64,000 nucleotides of DNA from CAVZBW01 sp963773635 (GTDB lineage: Bacteria; Actinomycetota; Acidimicrobiia; Acidimicrobiales; RAAP-2): the NCBI GenBank assembly GCA_963773635.1, contig CAVZBW010000005.1:2976001-3040000 (forward strand), read 5' to 3'. Positions within the stretch are counted from its first letter, which is position 1, and every line of letters starts with the position of its first letter. The position numbers were made by a program, and so were the translations under genes. Shown in pieces: positions 42,260-50,336 of this stretch. The notes under the pieces are model-generated. The model was not told the origin of the DNA, did no database searches, and worked only from the letters and a program-made list of their open reading frames with translations.

Positions 42260-42320
42260 GAGGCCGGCAGAGATCTCCGAGGCCGGCAGAGATCGGCGAG
42301 GCCGGCGGAGACCCTCGAGG
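42260..42320. repeat. 19-bp tandem repeat, about three copies
   Basis: The unit GAGGCCGGCAGAGATCTCC is followed by two diverged copies (ending CGGC and CCTC) and a partial fourth. It fills the gap between the convergent epsilon-like and mutase genes. Confidence 0.85.
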
Positions 42321-42335
42321 CGCCCGCGGCGCTCG

Positions 42336-44384
42336 TCAGGCCGCGGGGGGCCGGTGTCGCTCCGCCAGCCCGATCAGGTCCTCCATCAGGCGGCCGAGCT
42401 CGAAGTCCTTCGGCGTGTAGACGCCGGCCACGCCCTTGCCGCGCAGCACCTCGGCGTCGTCGGGAGGAATGATCCCCCCCACGACGACGGGGGCGTCCAC
42501 GCCCGCGGCCCGCATACGGTCGATGATCTCAGGCACCAGCTCCAGGTGCGATCCGGAGAGTATCGAGAGCCCCACCACGTCGGCGTCCTCGTCGCGTGCC
42601 GCGGCGACGATTTCCTCCGGGGTCAGGCGAATCCCCTGGTAAACGACCTCGAATCCGGCGTCTCGGGCCGCCACGGCGATCTGCTCGGCGCCGTTCGAGT
42701 GGCCGTCGAGCCCGGGCTTGGCCACGAGCAGCCGGGGCGGCCCGCCCGTCCGCTCGGCCAGCTCCTGGCTGCGCCGCAGGACGGCGTCGAAGCCCGCACC
42801 CCGATGACCCACGCCGCCACTCACGCCGGTCGGCGCGCGGTACTCGCCGAAGACCTCGCGTAGCGCCCCGGCCCACTCCCCGGTCGTGCCTCCGGCGTGG
42901 GCGAGCGCGATGGTCGGGACCATGACGTTGCCCGCCTCGGGCCCGTCGCTTTCGGCAACCCGGCGGAGGTCGTCGAGAGCACGCCGGACGGCGCTCGGGT
43001 CGCGCGCCGCCCGCCAGCGCACCACGTCCTCGCGGAGCTCGGCCTCGACCGTGGGGTCGAGCTTCAAGATGCTCGAGGCTCCACCGTCGGCGGTGAGCGG
43101 CGATGGTGCCGTCGAGGTGAAGCAGTTGACGCCCACCACCTTCTGCTCGCCCGTCTCGATCCGCCGGAGCCGTTCCGCCTGGCTGCGCACGAGGCGGCCC
43201 TTGAGCTCGGCGATGGCCTCGAAGGCCCCCCCGAGGCGGAGCACGTCTCCGAGCTCGGTCCAGGCGGCCTCCATCAGGTCGTCGGTCTTGGCCTCGATCA
43301 CCTTGGAGCCCTCGAAGATGTCCCCGTATTCGAGGAGGTCGGACTCGAAAGCGAGGATCTGCTGGATGCGCAACGACCACTGCTGGTCCCACGGGCGCGG
43401 GAGGCCCAGCGCCTCGTTCCACGCCGGGAGCTGGATGGCCCGGGCACGCGCGTCCGCCGACAGCGTCACGCCGAGGGTCTCGAGCACGATGCGGGGGACG
43501 TTGTTCTCCGGTTGAGCCTCTGTCAGTCCGAGCGAGTTGACCTGCACCCCGTAGCGGAAGCGGCGCAGCTTCTCGTCGTCGACCCCGTAGCGCTCTCGAC
43601 AGATCCGGCCCCAGAGCGCGGTGAACGCGCGCATTTTGCAGGTCTCCTCGACGAAGCGCACCCCCGAGTTGACGAAGAAGCTGATGCGGCCGACCACCGT
43701 CGGCAGCTCTGCCTCCGACACCTGGCCCGAGTCGCGCACCGCGTCGATGACGCCGATGGCGGTGGCCAGCGTGTAGGCGAGCTCCTGGAGCGGGGTGGCG
43801 CCCGCCTCCTGGAGGTGGTAGCTGCAGACGTTGATCGGGTTCCACCGGGGCACGTTGCGGACCGTGTAGGTGATCAGGTCGACGGTGAGGCGGCGACTCG
43901 GTGCCGGGGGGAAGATGTAGGTCCCGCGGCTCAAGTACTCCTTGACGATGTCGTTCTGCGTGGTGCCCTGGAGAAGCGCGGGATCGACGCCCTGGTCCTC
44001 GGCGTTGGCCACGTAGAGGGCGAGCAGCCACGGGGCCGTGGCGTTGATGGTCATCGAGGTATTCATCTCGGCGACCCGGATACCCCGCATCAGCTGCTGC
44101 ATGTGCCCGAGGTGGGCCACCGGGACGCCGACCTTGCCCACCTCGCCGGCGGCCTGGGGGGCGTCGGGGTCGTAGCCGGTCTGCGTGGGCAGGTCGAACG
44201 CAACGGAGAGCCCCGTCTGGCCCTTGGCCAGGTTGGTCCGGTAGAGCTCGTTGGACGCCCGCGGATTCGAGTGGCCCGAGTAGGTGCGCATGACCCACGG
44301 CCGGGGCGCCGACCGGGGCGACGGGTCTTGCGGCGGCTCCCTTTCCTCCACCGGCTCGCTCACCGGTCGCTCGCCCGATCCCAT
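42336..44384 (-). CDS. ecm: Ethylmalonyl-CoA mutase (B12-dependent, MeaA-type)
   Basis: It rearranges (2R)-ethylmalonyl-CoA to methylsuccinyl-CoA with adenosylcobalamin. The 682 residues include the Ecm-type N-terminus MRTYSGHSNPRASNELYR, LSVAFDLPTQTGYDPD, NTSMTINATAPWLLALY and LPAWNEALGLPRPWDQQW. The C-terminal B12 domain has the DxHxxG motif in KPGLDGHSNGAEQ, then LSILSGSH and VGGIIPPDD. Sequence is closer to Ecm than to the two-subunit methylmalonyl-CoA mutases, which agrees with ccr and the epimerase nearby. The first 30 residues are low-complexity and the start is uncertain. Confidence 0.9.
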   Translation of the reverse strand: MGSGERPVSEPVEEREPPQDPSPRSAPRPWVMRTYSGHSNPRASNELYRTNLAKGQTGLSVAFDLPTQTGYDPDAPQAAGEVGKVGVPVAHLGHMQQLMRGIRVAEMNTSMTINATAPWLLALYVANAEDQGVDPALLQGTTQNDIVKEYLSRGTYIFPPAPSRRLTVDLITYTVRNVPRWNPINVCSYHLQEAGATPLQELAYTLATAIGVIDAVRDSGQVSEAELPTVVGRISFFVNSGVRFVEETCKMRAFTALWGRICRERYGVDDEKLRRFRYGVQVNSLGLTEAQPENNVPRIVLETLGVTLSADARARAIQLPAWNEALGLPRPWDQQWSLRIQQILAFESDLLEYGDIFEGSKVIEAKTDDLMEAAWTELGDVLRLGGAFEAIAELKGRLVRSQAERLRRIETGEQKVVGVNCFTSTAPSPLTADGGASSILKLDPTVEAELREDVVRWRAARDPSAVRRALDDLRRVAESDGPEAGNVMVPTIALAHAGGTTGEWAGALREVFGEYRAPTGVSGGVGHRGAGFDAVLRRSQELAERTGGPPRLLVAKPGLDGHSNGAEQIAVAARDAGFEVVYQGIRLTPEEIVAAARDEDADVVGLSILSGSHLELVPEIIDRMRAAGVDAPVVVGGIIPPDDAEVLRGKGVAGVYTPKDFELGRLMEDLIGLAERHRPPAA

Positions 44385-44446
44385 CGCCCGATGTCCCTCA
44401 CGAAGTGCTCTCCCGTCGGTCGCTCAGCTCCTCTGTCCGCGCCGGG

Positions 44447-45301
44447 TCATTTCCGGTAATCGTAGAAGCCCTGTCCGGATTTCCGGCCGAGCTGCTCGGC
44501 CGCCACCATCCGCCGGAGCAGGGGTACCGCCGCGTAGTTGGGATCCCGAAACTCCGCGTAGAGGGCGTCGAGGATGGCGAGCGAGGTATCCAGGCCGACG
44601 AGGTCGAGCAACGCGAAGGGGCCCATCGGGAACCCGCACCCGCCCTTCATGGCCGTGTCGATGCCCTCCTTGGAGGCCACACCCTGCTCGAGCAGGCGGA
44701 CGGCGTTGTTGAGGTAGGGAAAGAGCAGGGCGTTCACCACGAACCCGGCCTGATCCTTCACCTCCACGGTCTCCTTGCCGCACGCCTGTGCGAAGGCGTG
44801 GGCCGTGGCGATCGTCTCGTCGCTCGCCGTGAGCGGCCGTACCACCTCGACCAGGCTCATCGAGGGCGCCGGGTTGAAGAAGTGGATGCCGCACACGGCG
44901 TCGGGTCGGCTGGTGACCATGGCGAGCTCCACCACGGGAAGGGTGGAGGTGTTGGTGGCCAGCACGGCTCCCGGCCGGCAGGCGCGATCGAGCTCGACGA
45001 AGAGCTCCTTTTTGACCTTGAGGTCCTCCACCGCAGACTCGATCGCGAGATCGCAGTCGGCCAGCGCCTGGAAGTCGCTCGTGGTGGTCACCCGAGAGAG
45101 GATCTCGTCCCGCTCCTCGGCGGTCCGCTTGCCCCGGTCGACCTGCTTGTTGAGCGACTTCTCCAGCCCCGCCAACATGGCGTCCGCAGTGGACTGGCTG
45201 CGGCTCCGGAGCACCACCTCGTGGCCGGAGGCGGCAGCGGCCTCCGTGATGCCCGAGCCCATGATTCCCGAACCGATGATGGCGACTCTTTTCACAGACA
45301 T
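44447..45301 (-). CDS. 3-hydroxybutyryl-CoA dehydrogenase
   Basis: It interconverts acetoacetyl-CoA and 3-hydroxybutyryl-CoA. The 284 residues start with the dinucleotide loop VAIIGSGIMGSGITEAAA, then ATNTSTLPVVELA near residue 115, the catalytic histidine in GIHFFNPAPSMSLVEVV near 138, and KDQAGFVVNALLFPYLNNAV near 180. It follows the mutase gene on the same strand's upstream side, so the two form a short operon. TAACAT eight bases before the ATG suggests a leaderless mRNA. Confidence 0.92.
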   Translation of the reverse strand: MSVKRVAIIGSGIMGSGITEAAAASGHEVVLRSRSQSTADAMLAGLEKSLNKQVDRGKRTAEERDEILSRVTTTSDFQALADCDLAIESAVEDLKVKKELFVELDRACRPGAVLATNTSTLPVVELAMVTSRPDAVCGIHFFNPAPSMSLVEVVRPLTASDETIATAHAFAQACGKETVEVKDQAGFVVNALLFPYLNNAVRLLEQGVASKEGIDTAMKGGCGFPMGPFALLDLVGLDTSLAILDALYAEFRDPNYAAVPLLRRMVAAEQLGRKSGQGFYDYRK

Positions 45302-45309
45302 GGCCAGCT

Positions 45310-45315
45310 ATGTTA
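45310..45315 (-). promoter_or_regulatory. -10 element of leaderless hydroxybutyryl-CoA dehydrogenase gene (TAACAT)
   Basis: On the minus strand TAACAT lies eight bases before the ATG at 45301. Confidence 0.45.
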
Positions 45316-45362
45316 CCGACCAGTAGCCACGGCCGTCGGGCGGCTCGCCCCATCGCTGGCAC

Positions 45363-45368
45363 TAGCGT
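45363..45368 (+). promoter_or_regulatory. -10 element of the ABC exporter operon (TAGCGT)
   Basis: TAGCGT lies seven bases before the GTG at 45376 and supports that start over the ATG at 45310. Confidence 0.45.
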
Positions 45369-45375
45369 GCCACCG

Positions 45376-46428
45376 GTGCCATCCCCTGGAACGGCCCCCG
45401 GGGCCACGGAACGCACGGAGATCGACGGTCCGCCGGCGGCGGGTCACGCCGCGGGTGCTCCCACGATCGGGGTGGGCTCCTCCGACGCGCCCGTGCCGGA
45501 GGAGCACGAGGCCCTGGTCTGGGCGCGGGGGCTGGTCAAGCGCTTTGGCGACCACCTCGCGGTCGATCACGTCGACTTCGACATCGGGAGGGGCGAGTCT
45601 TTCGGGTTCCTCGGGCCCAACGGGGCGGGCAAGACCTCGACGATGCGGATGGTCTCCTGCCTGTCCCCGGTCAGCGACGGGACGCTCCGGGTGCTCGGCA
45701 TGGACCCGGCCGCGCACGGCCCGGCCATTCGGGCCCGCCTCGGGGTCGTCCCCCAGGAGGACACCCTGGACCTCGAGCTCACCGTCCTCGACAACCTCAT
45801 GATCTACGGTCGCTACTTCGACCTGCCCCGCCGCGAGATCAAGGAGCGAGCCGACCGCCTACTCGAGTTCGCCCAGCTCACCGAGCGTGCTCGGGACAAG
45901 GTGGACCCCCTCTCTGGCGGCATGAAGCGGCGGCTCACGATCGCCCGGGCGCTGATCTCCGAGCCCGAGCTCCTGATACTCGACGAGCCAACCACCGGCC
46001 TCGACCCGCAGGCCCGACACCTCCTTTGGGACCGCCTGTACCGGCTCAAGCAGGACGGAGTGACCCTCATCATCACGACCCACTACATGGAGGAGGCCGA
46101 GCAGCTCTGCGACCGGCTCGTGGTCATGGACCATGGCCGCTTCGCCGCCCAGGGCTCTCCCCAGGATCTGATCGAGCGGTATTCCAGCCGTGAAGTGGTC
46201 GAGATCCGGCTCGAGCCCGACGATCACGAGCCCGTGGGGCGCCGCTTCGAGGACTTGGTGCCGAGGGTGGAAACGCTTCCGGACCGCCTGCTCCTCTACG
46301 TCGACGACGGCGACGCGACCCTCGCCGAGGTGCACCGGATGGGACTGAGGCCCTTGAGCGCCCTGGTCCGGCGGTCCACCCTGGAGGACGTCTTCCTGCA
46401 CCTGACCGGTCGATCGCTCGTGGACTGA
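45376..46428 (+). CDS. ABC exporter ATP-binding protein (DrrA/CcmA type)
   Basis: The ATPase of an ABC-2 exporter, about 350 residues. Walker A is LGPNGAGKTST, the signature LSGGMKRRL and Walker B LLILDEPTTGLD; the C-terminal part after TTHYMEEAEQL is the DrrA-type extension. The first 45 residues are Pro/Gly/Ala-rich. GTG 45376 is preferred because a -10 sequence precedes it; GTG 45367 is an alternative. Two permease genes overlap in series, so this is a three-gene exporter operon for a drug, lipid or glycan. Confidence 0.9.
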   Translation: MPSPGTAPGATERTEIDGPPAAGHAAGAPTIGVGSSDAPVPEEHEALVWARGLVKRFGDHLAVDHVDFDIGRGESFGFLGPNGAGKTSTMRMVSCLSPVSDGTLRVLGMDPAAHGPAIRARLGVVPQEDTLDLELTVLDNLMIYGRYFDLPRREIKERADRLLEFAQLTERARDKVDPLSGGMKRRLTIARALISEPELLILDEPTTGLDPQARHLLWDRLYRLKQDGVTLIITTHYMEEAEQLCDRLVVMDHGRFAAQGSPQDLIERYSSREVVEIRLEPDDHEPVGRRFEDLVPRVETLPDRLLLYVDDGDATLAEVHRMGLRPLSALVRRSTLEDVFLHLTGRSLVD

Positions 46429-47231
46429 TGGCCCTCGGGACGATCAGCCAGCGCGACGTCCGGTCGACGCCGCTGTGGTACCGGGGGCTCGAATACTGGT
46501 TGTACCAGTACAAGCGGACCTGGCGAAGCTCGCTCGCCACCAGCTTCCTCTTCCCCATCCTGTACCTCGCGGCGATGGGCGTCGGCCTGGGCACGTTGGT
46601 GGACCGCCACATCCACAACGTCGACCAGGTCTCGTACCTCGACTTCATCGCCCCGGGCCTGCTGGCGGCGACGGCCATGCAGATCGGCGGCAACGAGTCC
46701 ATGTACCCCGTCATGGGGGCGATCAAGTGGATGCGCACCTACCTGGCGATGCTGGCAACGCCCCTTCGCGTGGTCGACGTCCTCCGCGGCCACCTGGCGT
46801 GGATCGCCGTGCGGCTGACCATGGTCTCGGCGGTCTACCTGGTGGTCATGGCGGCCTTCGGCACGATCCTGTCCCCGCTCGCCATCCTGGCCCTTCCGGC
46901 CGGGATCGCCACGGGGTTGGCCTTCGCCGCGCCGATCGCCGCTTTTTCGGCGACCCAGGACGGCGACAAGGGATTCATCACCATCTACCGGTTCGGGCTG
47001 ATCCCGCTCTTCTTGTTCTCGGGGACCTTCTTCCCCGTCTCCGAGCTCCCGGGCTGGCTGCAGCCCATCGCCTACGCCACCCCCCTCTACCACGGGGTCA
47101 CGCTGTGCCGCTCGCTCACGCTGGGCCAGGTGGGCTGGTCCAATTTGGGAGACGTCGCCTACCTGCTGGCGGTGGCGTCGATCGGCTACCTGCTCGCCAA
47201 GCTGTCGTTCCGTCGGAGGCTGGTGGTATGA
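46428..47231 (+). CDS. ABC-2 exporter permease 1
   Basis: A membrane protein of 267 residues with six hydrophobic segments, including FLFPILYLAAMGVGLGTL and LIPLFLFSGTFFPVSELPGW, the usual ABC-2 end motif. It starts within the ATPase stop codon (TGATG) and its own stop overlaps the next start, so translation is coupled throughout. It should pair with the second permease as a heterodimer. Confidence 0.88.
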   Translation: MALGTISQRDVRSTPLWYRGLEYWLYQYKRTWRSSLATSFLFPILYLAAMGVGLGTLVDRHIHNVDQVSYLDFIAPGLLAATAMQIGGNESMYPVMGAIKWMRTYLAMLATPLRVVDVLRGHLAWIAVRLTMVSAVYLVVMAAFGTILSPLAILALPAGIATGLAFAAPIAAFSATQDGDKGFITIYRFGLIPLFLFSGTFFPVSELPGWLQPIAYATPLYHGVTLCRSLTLGQVGWSNLGDVAYLLAVASIGYLLAKLSFRRRLVV

Positions 47232-48061
47232 GCGCCGCGACGACGACGGAGTCGCCGACCCCGTCCTTTCCACTCCGCATCACGCCGCCGGCCCTGGTCG
47301 GGAGCCGGCGTGCCCGTCGCCTGGTCGAGCGCAACCTCCTCGTCTACCGGCGGGGGTGGATCTACCTCCTCTCTGGCTTCTTCGAGCCGCTCTTCTACCT
47401 CCTGTCCATCGGTCTCGGCTTGAACGGCCTGGTGGGCGACCTCCACGTCGACGGGCAGGTCATCCCCTATACGGCCTACGTGGCGCCCGGTCTGCTGGCC
47501 TCGGCCGCCATGAACGGTGCCGTCTTCGACTCGACCTTCGCGGTCTTTTTCAAGCTCAAGATCGCCAAGACCTATGACGCCGTGCTGGCGACGCCCCTCG
47601 GCGTGGGCGACGTGGCCCTCGGCGAGCTCACCTGGGCCCTCATACGAGGCGGCCTCTACTCCGCCGCCTTCCTGGTGATCATGGCCTTGCTCGGCTACGC
47701 CACCTCGCCGTGGGTGATCCTCGCCTACCCCGCGGCGCTGCTGATCGCCTTCGCCTTTGCGGCGGCGGGCATGGCGGCCACTTCGTACATGCGCAGCTGG
47801 CAGGACTTCGACATGGTCTCTCTCGCCATCCTGCCGCTGTTCTTGTTCTCCGCCACCTTCTATCCGCTGACCGTCTACCCCGGTTGGCTGCAACTGGTCG
47901 TGCGCTGCACGCCGCTCTACCAGGGAGTGGCACTGGTTCGGGGTTTCGACCTCGGGGACTTCTCGTGGGCCATGCTCGGGCACTCCGCCTATCTCGCCAT
48001 CATGGGTATCGCCGGCCTGCTGATCAGCTCGCGGCGCCTGGCCCGCCTGTTGCTGCCCTGA
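47228..48061 (+). CDS. ABC-2 exporter permease 2
   Basis: 277 residues with six hydrophobic segments and the motif ILPLFLFSATFYPLTVYPGW, parallel to the first permease, so the two are paralogues. The ATG at 47228 overlaps the stop of permease 1. A short tandem repeat (GAGATGGCAGG, 48103-48130) lies just after the gene. Confidence 0.88.
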   Translation: MSAATTTESPTPSFPLRITPPALVGSRRARRLVERNLLVYRRGWIYLLSGFFEPLFYLLSIGLGLNGLVGDLHVDGQVIPYTAYVAPGLLASAAMNGAVFDSTFAVFFKLKIAKTYDAVLATPLGVGDVALGELTWALIRGGLYSAAFLVIMALLGYATSPWVILAYPAALLIAFAFAAAGMAATSYMRSWQDFDMVSLAILPLFLFSATFYPLTVYPGWLQLVVRCTPLYQGVALVRGFDLGDFSWAMLGHSAYLAIMGIAGLLISSRRLARLLLP

Positions 48062-48140
48062 GCGCGAGCGGGCGCGAGCGCAACCGACCGGTCGCCGGGC
48101 GGATGGCAGGGAGATGGCAGGGAGATGGCAGAGTGACGGC

Positions 48141-48842
48141 ATGAGCCAACACAACGGAGAGCCGGGGCCGCTCGCGTTCGTCGGCGGGAGCGAATGGACC
48201 GAAGGCTGCAGCTTTGATGCCGAGCTGCTCGAGCGCTCGGGTGGAGGCCGCGTGCTGGTCCTCCCTACGGCCGCCGCGTACGAGCAACCCGAGAGGGTCG
48301 TCTTTGAGGCCGGTCGTTGGTTCGAAGGCCTGGGGGGCCAGGTACAGGGCCTCATGGTGCTGTCGCGCGCCGACGCTCAAGACGAGAGCGCGGCCGAGCT
48401 CGTGGGAGAGGCGAGCTTCGTCTACCTGAGCGGAGGGTCCCCGTTGCACCTGCGGTCGGTGCTCAAGGACTCCCGGGTCTTCGCCGCGCTACGCGAGGCG
48501 TGGGTCAACGGCGCCGTCGTGGCCGGGTCGGGCGCCGGTGCCATGGTGCTCACCGATCCGATGGTCGATCCTCGTGGCGGGGCGCTCACGGTGGGCCTCG
48601 GTCTCGTGGACCGCATGGCGGTGGTGACCCATTTTGGGGATCTCCACGAGGACGCTCACGGAGAGAAGATCCACCGGTCCGTCGCGCTGGCGCCCGAGGG
48701 CGTGCCGGTCGCCGCCATCCCCGAGCGGACCGCGCTCATCAGGGACCCGGGCACGGGTTGGCGCAGCGCGGGCGAGGGTGTGGTCCGCGTCTTCGTCGAC
48801 GGCCACCCGGCGGAAGAGGGCTGGGCGATCCTGCCCGGCTGA
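48141..48842 (+). CDS. Cyanophycinase-like S51-family peptidase
   Basis: This 233-residue protein has the class I glutamine-amidotransferase-like fold of peptidase family S51. The nucleophilic serine is in VAGSGAGAMVLTD near residue 132 and VYLSGGSPLHLRS near 96 is the conserved strand-loop; HFGDLHEDAHGEKIHRSVA carries the histidine region. The substrate may be a dipeptide or cyanophycin-like polymer. The ATG at 48141 begins conserved sequence; the upstream frame lies in a short repeat. Confidence 0.75.
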   Translation: MSQHNGEPGPLAFVGGSEWTEGCSFDAELLERSGGGRVLVLPTAAAYEQPERVVFEAGRWFEGLGGQVQGLMVLSRADAQDESAAELVGEASFVYLSGGSPLHLRSVLKDSRVFAALREAWVNGAVVAGSGAGAMVLTDPMVDPRGGALTVGLGLVDRMAVVTHFGDLHEDAHGEKIHRSVALAPEGVPVAAIPERTALIRDPGTGWRSAGEGVVRVFVDGHPAEEGWAILPG

Positions 48843-48865
48843 GACCCGGGCTCCGCCGCAGTGAC

Positions 48866-49423
48866 CTACTCCGCCTCGGTGATGGTGACGCGATCGATCG
48901 TCACGCGCTCCTTCGGCTTGCCGCCCTTGGTGCCCGCCGCGTCCAGCGCCTGCACCACCTCGCCACCGGAGACGATCTCTCCGAAGAGCGAGTACTGGGG
49001 AGGCAGGCCGGCTCCGTCGGGGCCGCTGATGATGAAGAACTGGCTCCCGTTCGTGTTGGGTCCGGCGTTCGCCATGGCGAGCGAGCCGATCCGGTAACGC
49101 CCCGGGGCGGGCAGCTCGTCCTCGAACCGGTACCCCGGTCCACCTCTGCCGGAGCCCTCCGGGTCGCCTCCCTGCACGACGAAGCCCGGGATGATGCGGT
49201 GGAACACGATGCCGTCGAAGTAGTGATAGCGGGCGAGGAAGACGAAGTTGTTGACGGTCTTGGGCGCGGAGACGGCGTCGAGGGCGATGACGAGCGTGCC
49301 CTTCGAAGTCTCCATGGTCGCCGAGTACCGGCGCTCGGGGTCGATGCACATCGGAGGCGGGGCGTCGAAACGCCGGCGCGTGGGGCTCGACCCGTCCGGG
49401 TTGGGGCATTCGGGCGCAGGCAT
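48866..49423 (-). CDS. Peptidyl-prolyl cis-trans isomerase (cyclophilin type)
   Basis: 185 residues with the cyclophilin core: FHRIIPGFVVQGGDPEGSG (catalytic Arg and Phe), then SLAMANAGPNTNGSQFFI and YSLFGEIVSGGEVV. No signal or membrane segment is seen, so it is cytoplasmic. The N-terminus has a Cys/Pro-rich stretch shared in position with the downstream paralogue at 49433. The two cyclophilin genes lie nine bases apart on the same strand. Confidence 0.9.
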   Translation of the reverse strand: MPAPECPNPDGSSPTRRRFDAPPPMCIDPERRYSATMETSKGTLVIALDAVSAPKTVNNFVFLARYHYFDGIVFHRIIPGFVVQGGDPEGSGRGGPGYRFEDELPAPGRYRIGSLAMANAGPNTNGSQFFIISGPDGAGLPPQYSLFGEIVSGGEVVQALDAAGTKGGKPKERVTIDRVTITEAE

Positions 49424-49432
49424 GGGTACCTC

Positions 49433-50254
49433 CTACGAGGAGATGTTGAGGGACAGGATCCGGTGTATCACCTTGGGGGTGCCGCTGGTCGAGCCGTCCT
49501 GGTTGATGTGGTTGACCACGTCCATCCCCGACGTCACCTGGCCAAAGAGGGAGTACTGCGGGGGCAGGCTCTCACCCTGGGCTCCCGCCACCACGAACCA
49601 CTGGCTGCCGCCGGTGTGGGGTTGGCCCGTGTTGGCCATGGCGACCGATCCGAGAGGGTACTGGTCTGCGGCATTGGCGGCCTTGGCGGGGTACTCGTCG
49701 GGGATGGTGTAGCCGGGACCGCCCGATCCCGTCCCCGTCGGGTCACCGGTCTGGTCGACGAACCCGGGGATGACGCGGTGGAAGGTCACGCAGCGATAGA
49801 AGCCCTTGCCGGCCAGGAACACGAAGTTGTTGACGGTCTGGGGCGCCTTGGAGGCGTCGAGGGCGATCGTGAACGTCCCCACATCCGTCTTGACCGTCGC
49901 CGTGTACGTCTTGGAAGGGTCGATGGTCATCGGCGGCGCCGACGTCCAGGTGAGGTCGTTCACCTTGGTCTTGGGGCTGCTGGGGCAGCCGGCGGCCACC
50001 GCCGTCTTGTCCGCCGCCGTCTGGGCGGCGGCCTCCGTGGAGTTGGTCGCCGAGGGCTTGGTGGTGGCCGTGGTGCTCGCCGGCTTGCTGGATCCACCAC
50101 CGGTCACCGCGTAGGCGATGCCGCCGACGGCCGCGGCGCCGACCACGACGATGGCGCCCCTCTTGAGAAATGATCGGCGACGCTTGGCGCGAGCCTCCTG
50201 AGCCAATCTGGCCGCCCGGTTGGCCTTTTGCCGCGCTCGTTTCTCGTTCGGCAC
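49433..50254 (-). CDS. Membrane-anchored cyclophilin-type peptidyl-prolyl isomerase
   Basis: 273 residues with a basic N-terminus, one membrane segment (AIVVVGAAAVGGIAYAV near residue 35), a Thr/Ala/Lys-rich linker and a cyclophilin domain (FHRVIPGFVDQTGDPTGTG, SVAMANTGQPHTGGSQWFV). The catalytic domain should face the outside of the cell. I chose the GTG at 50254 because TAGGGT lies eight bases upstream and residues before it look random. A tandem duplication of the neighbouring gene is likely. Confidence 0.88.
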   Translation of the reverse strand: MPNEKRARQKANRAARLAQEARAKRRRSFLKRGAIVVVGAAAVGGIAYAVTGGGSSKPASTTATTKPSATNSTEAAAQTAADKTAVAAGCPSSPKTKVNDLTWTSAPPMTIDPSKTYTATVKTDVGTFTIALDASKAPQTVNNFVFLAGKGFYRCVTFHRVIPGFVDQTGDPTGTGSGGPGYTIPDEYPAKAANAADQYPLGSVAMANTGQPHTGGSQWFVVAGAQGESLPPQYSLFGQVTSGMDVVNHINQDGSTSGTPKVIHRILSLNISS

Positions 50255-50262
50255 GGGGCGAC

Positions 50263-50268
50263 ACCCTA
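50263..50268 (-). promoter_or_regulatory. -10 element of the cyclophilin pair (TAGGGT)
   Basis: On the minus strand TAGGGT lies eight bases before the GTG at 50254. Confidence 0.45.
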
Positions 50269-50321
50269 TCTGGCCCCTCTGCCGAGGAGGCACCGCCACC
50301 CTTGGCTACGGGGCACGCGGG

Positions 50322-50327
50322 TAACCT
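50322..50327 (+). promoter_or_regulatory. -10 element before the first solute-binding protein (TAACCT)
   Basis: TAACCT lies nine bases before the ATG at 50337. Confidence 0.4.
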
Positions 50328-50336
50328 GCATCGCCC

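Noticed and set aside
45310..45375. ABC ATPase starting at ATG 45310
   Set aside because: The first 22 codons look random and overlap the promoter of the divergent gene; a -10 hexamer sits just before GTG 45376.
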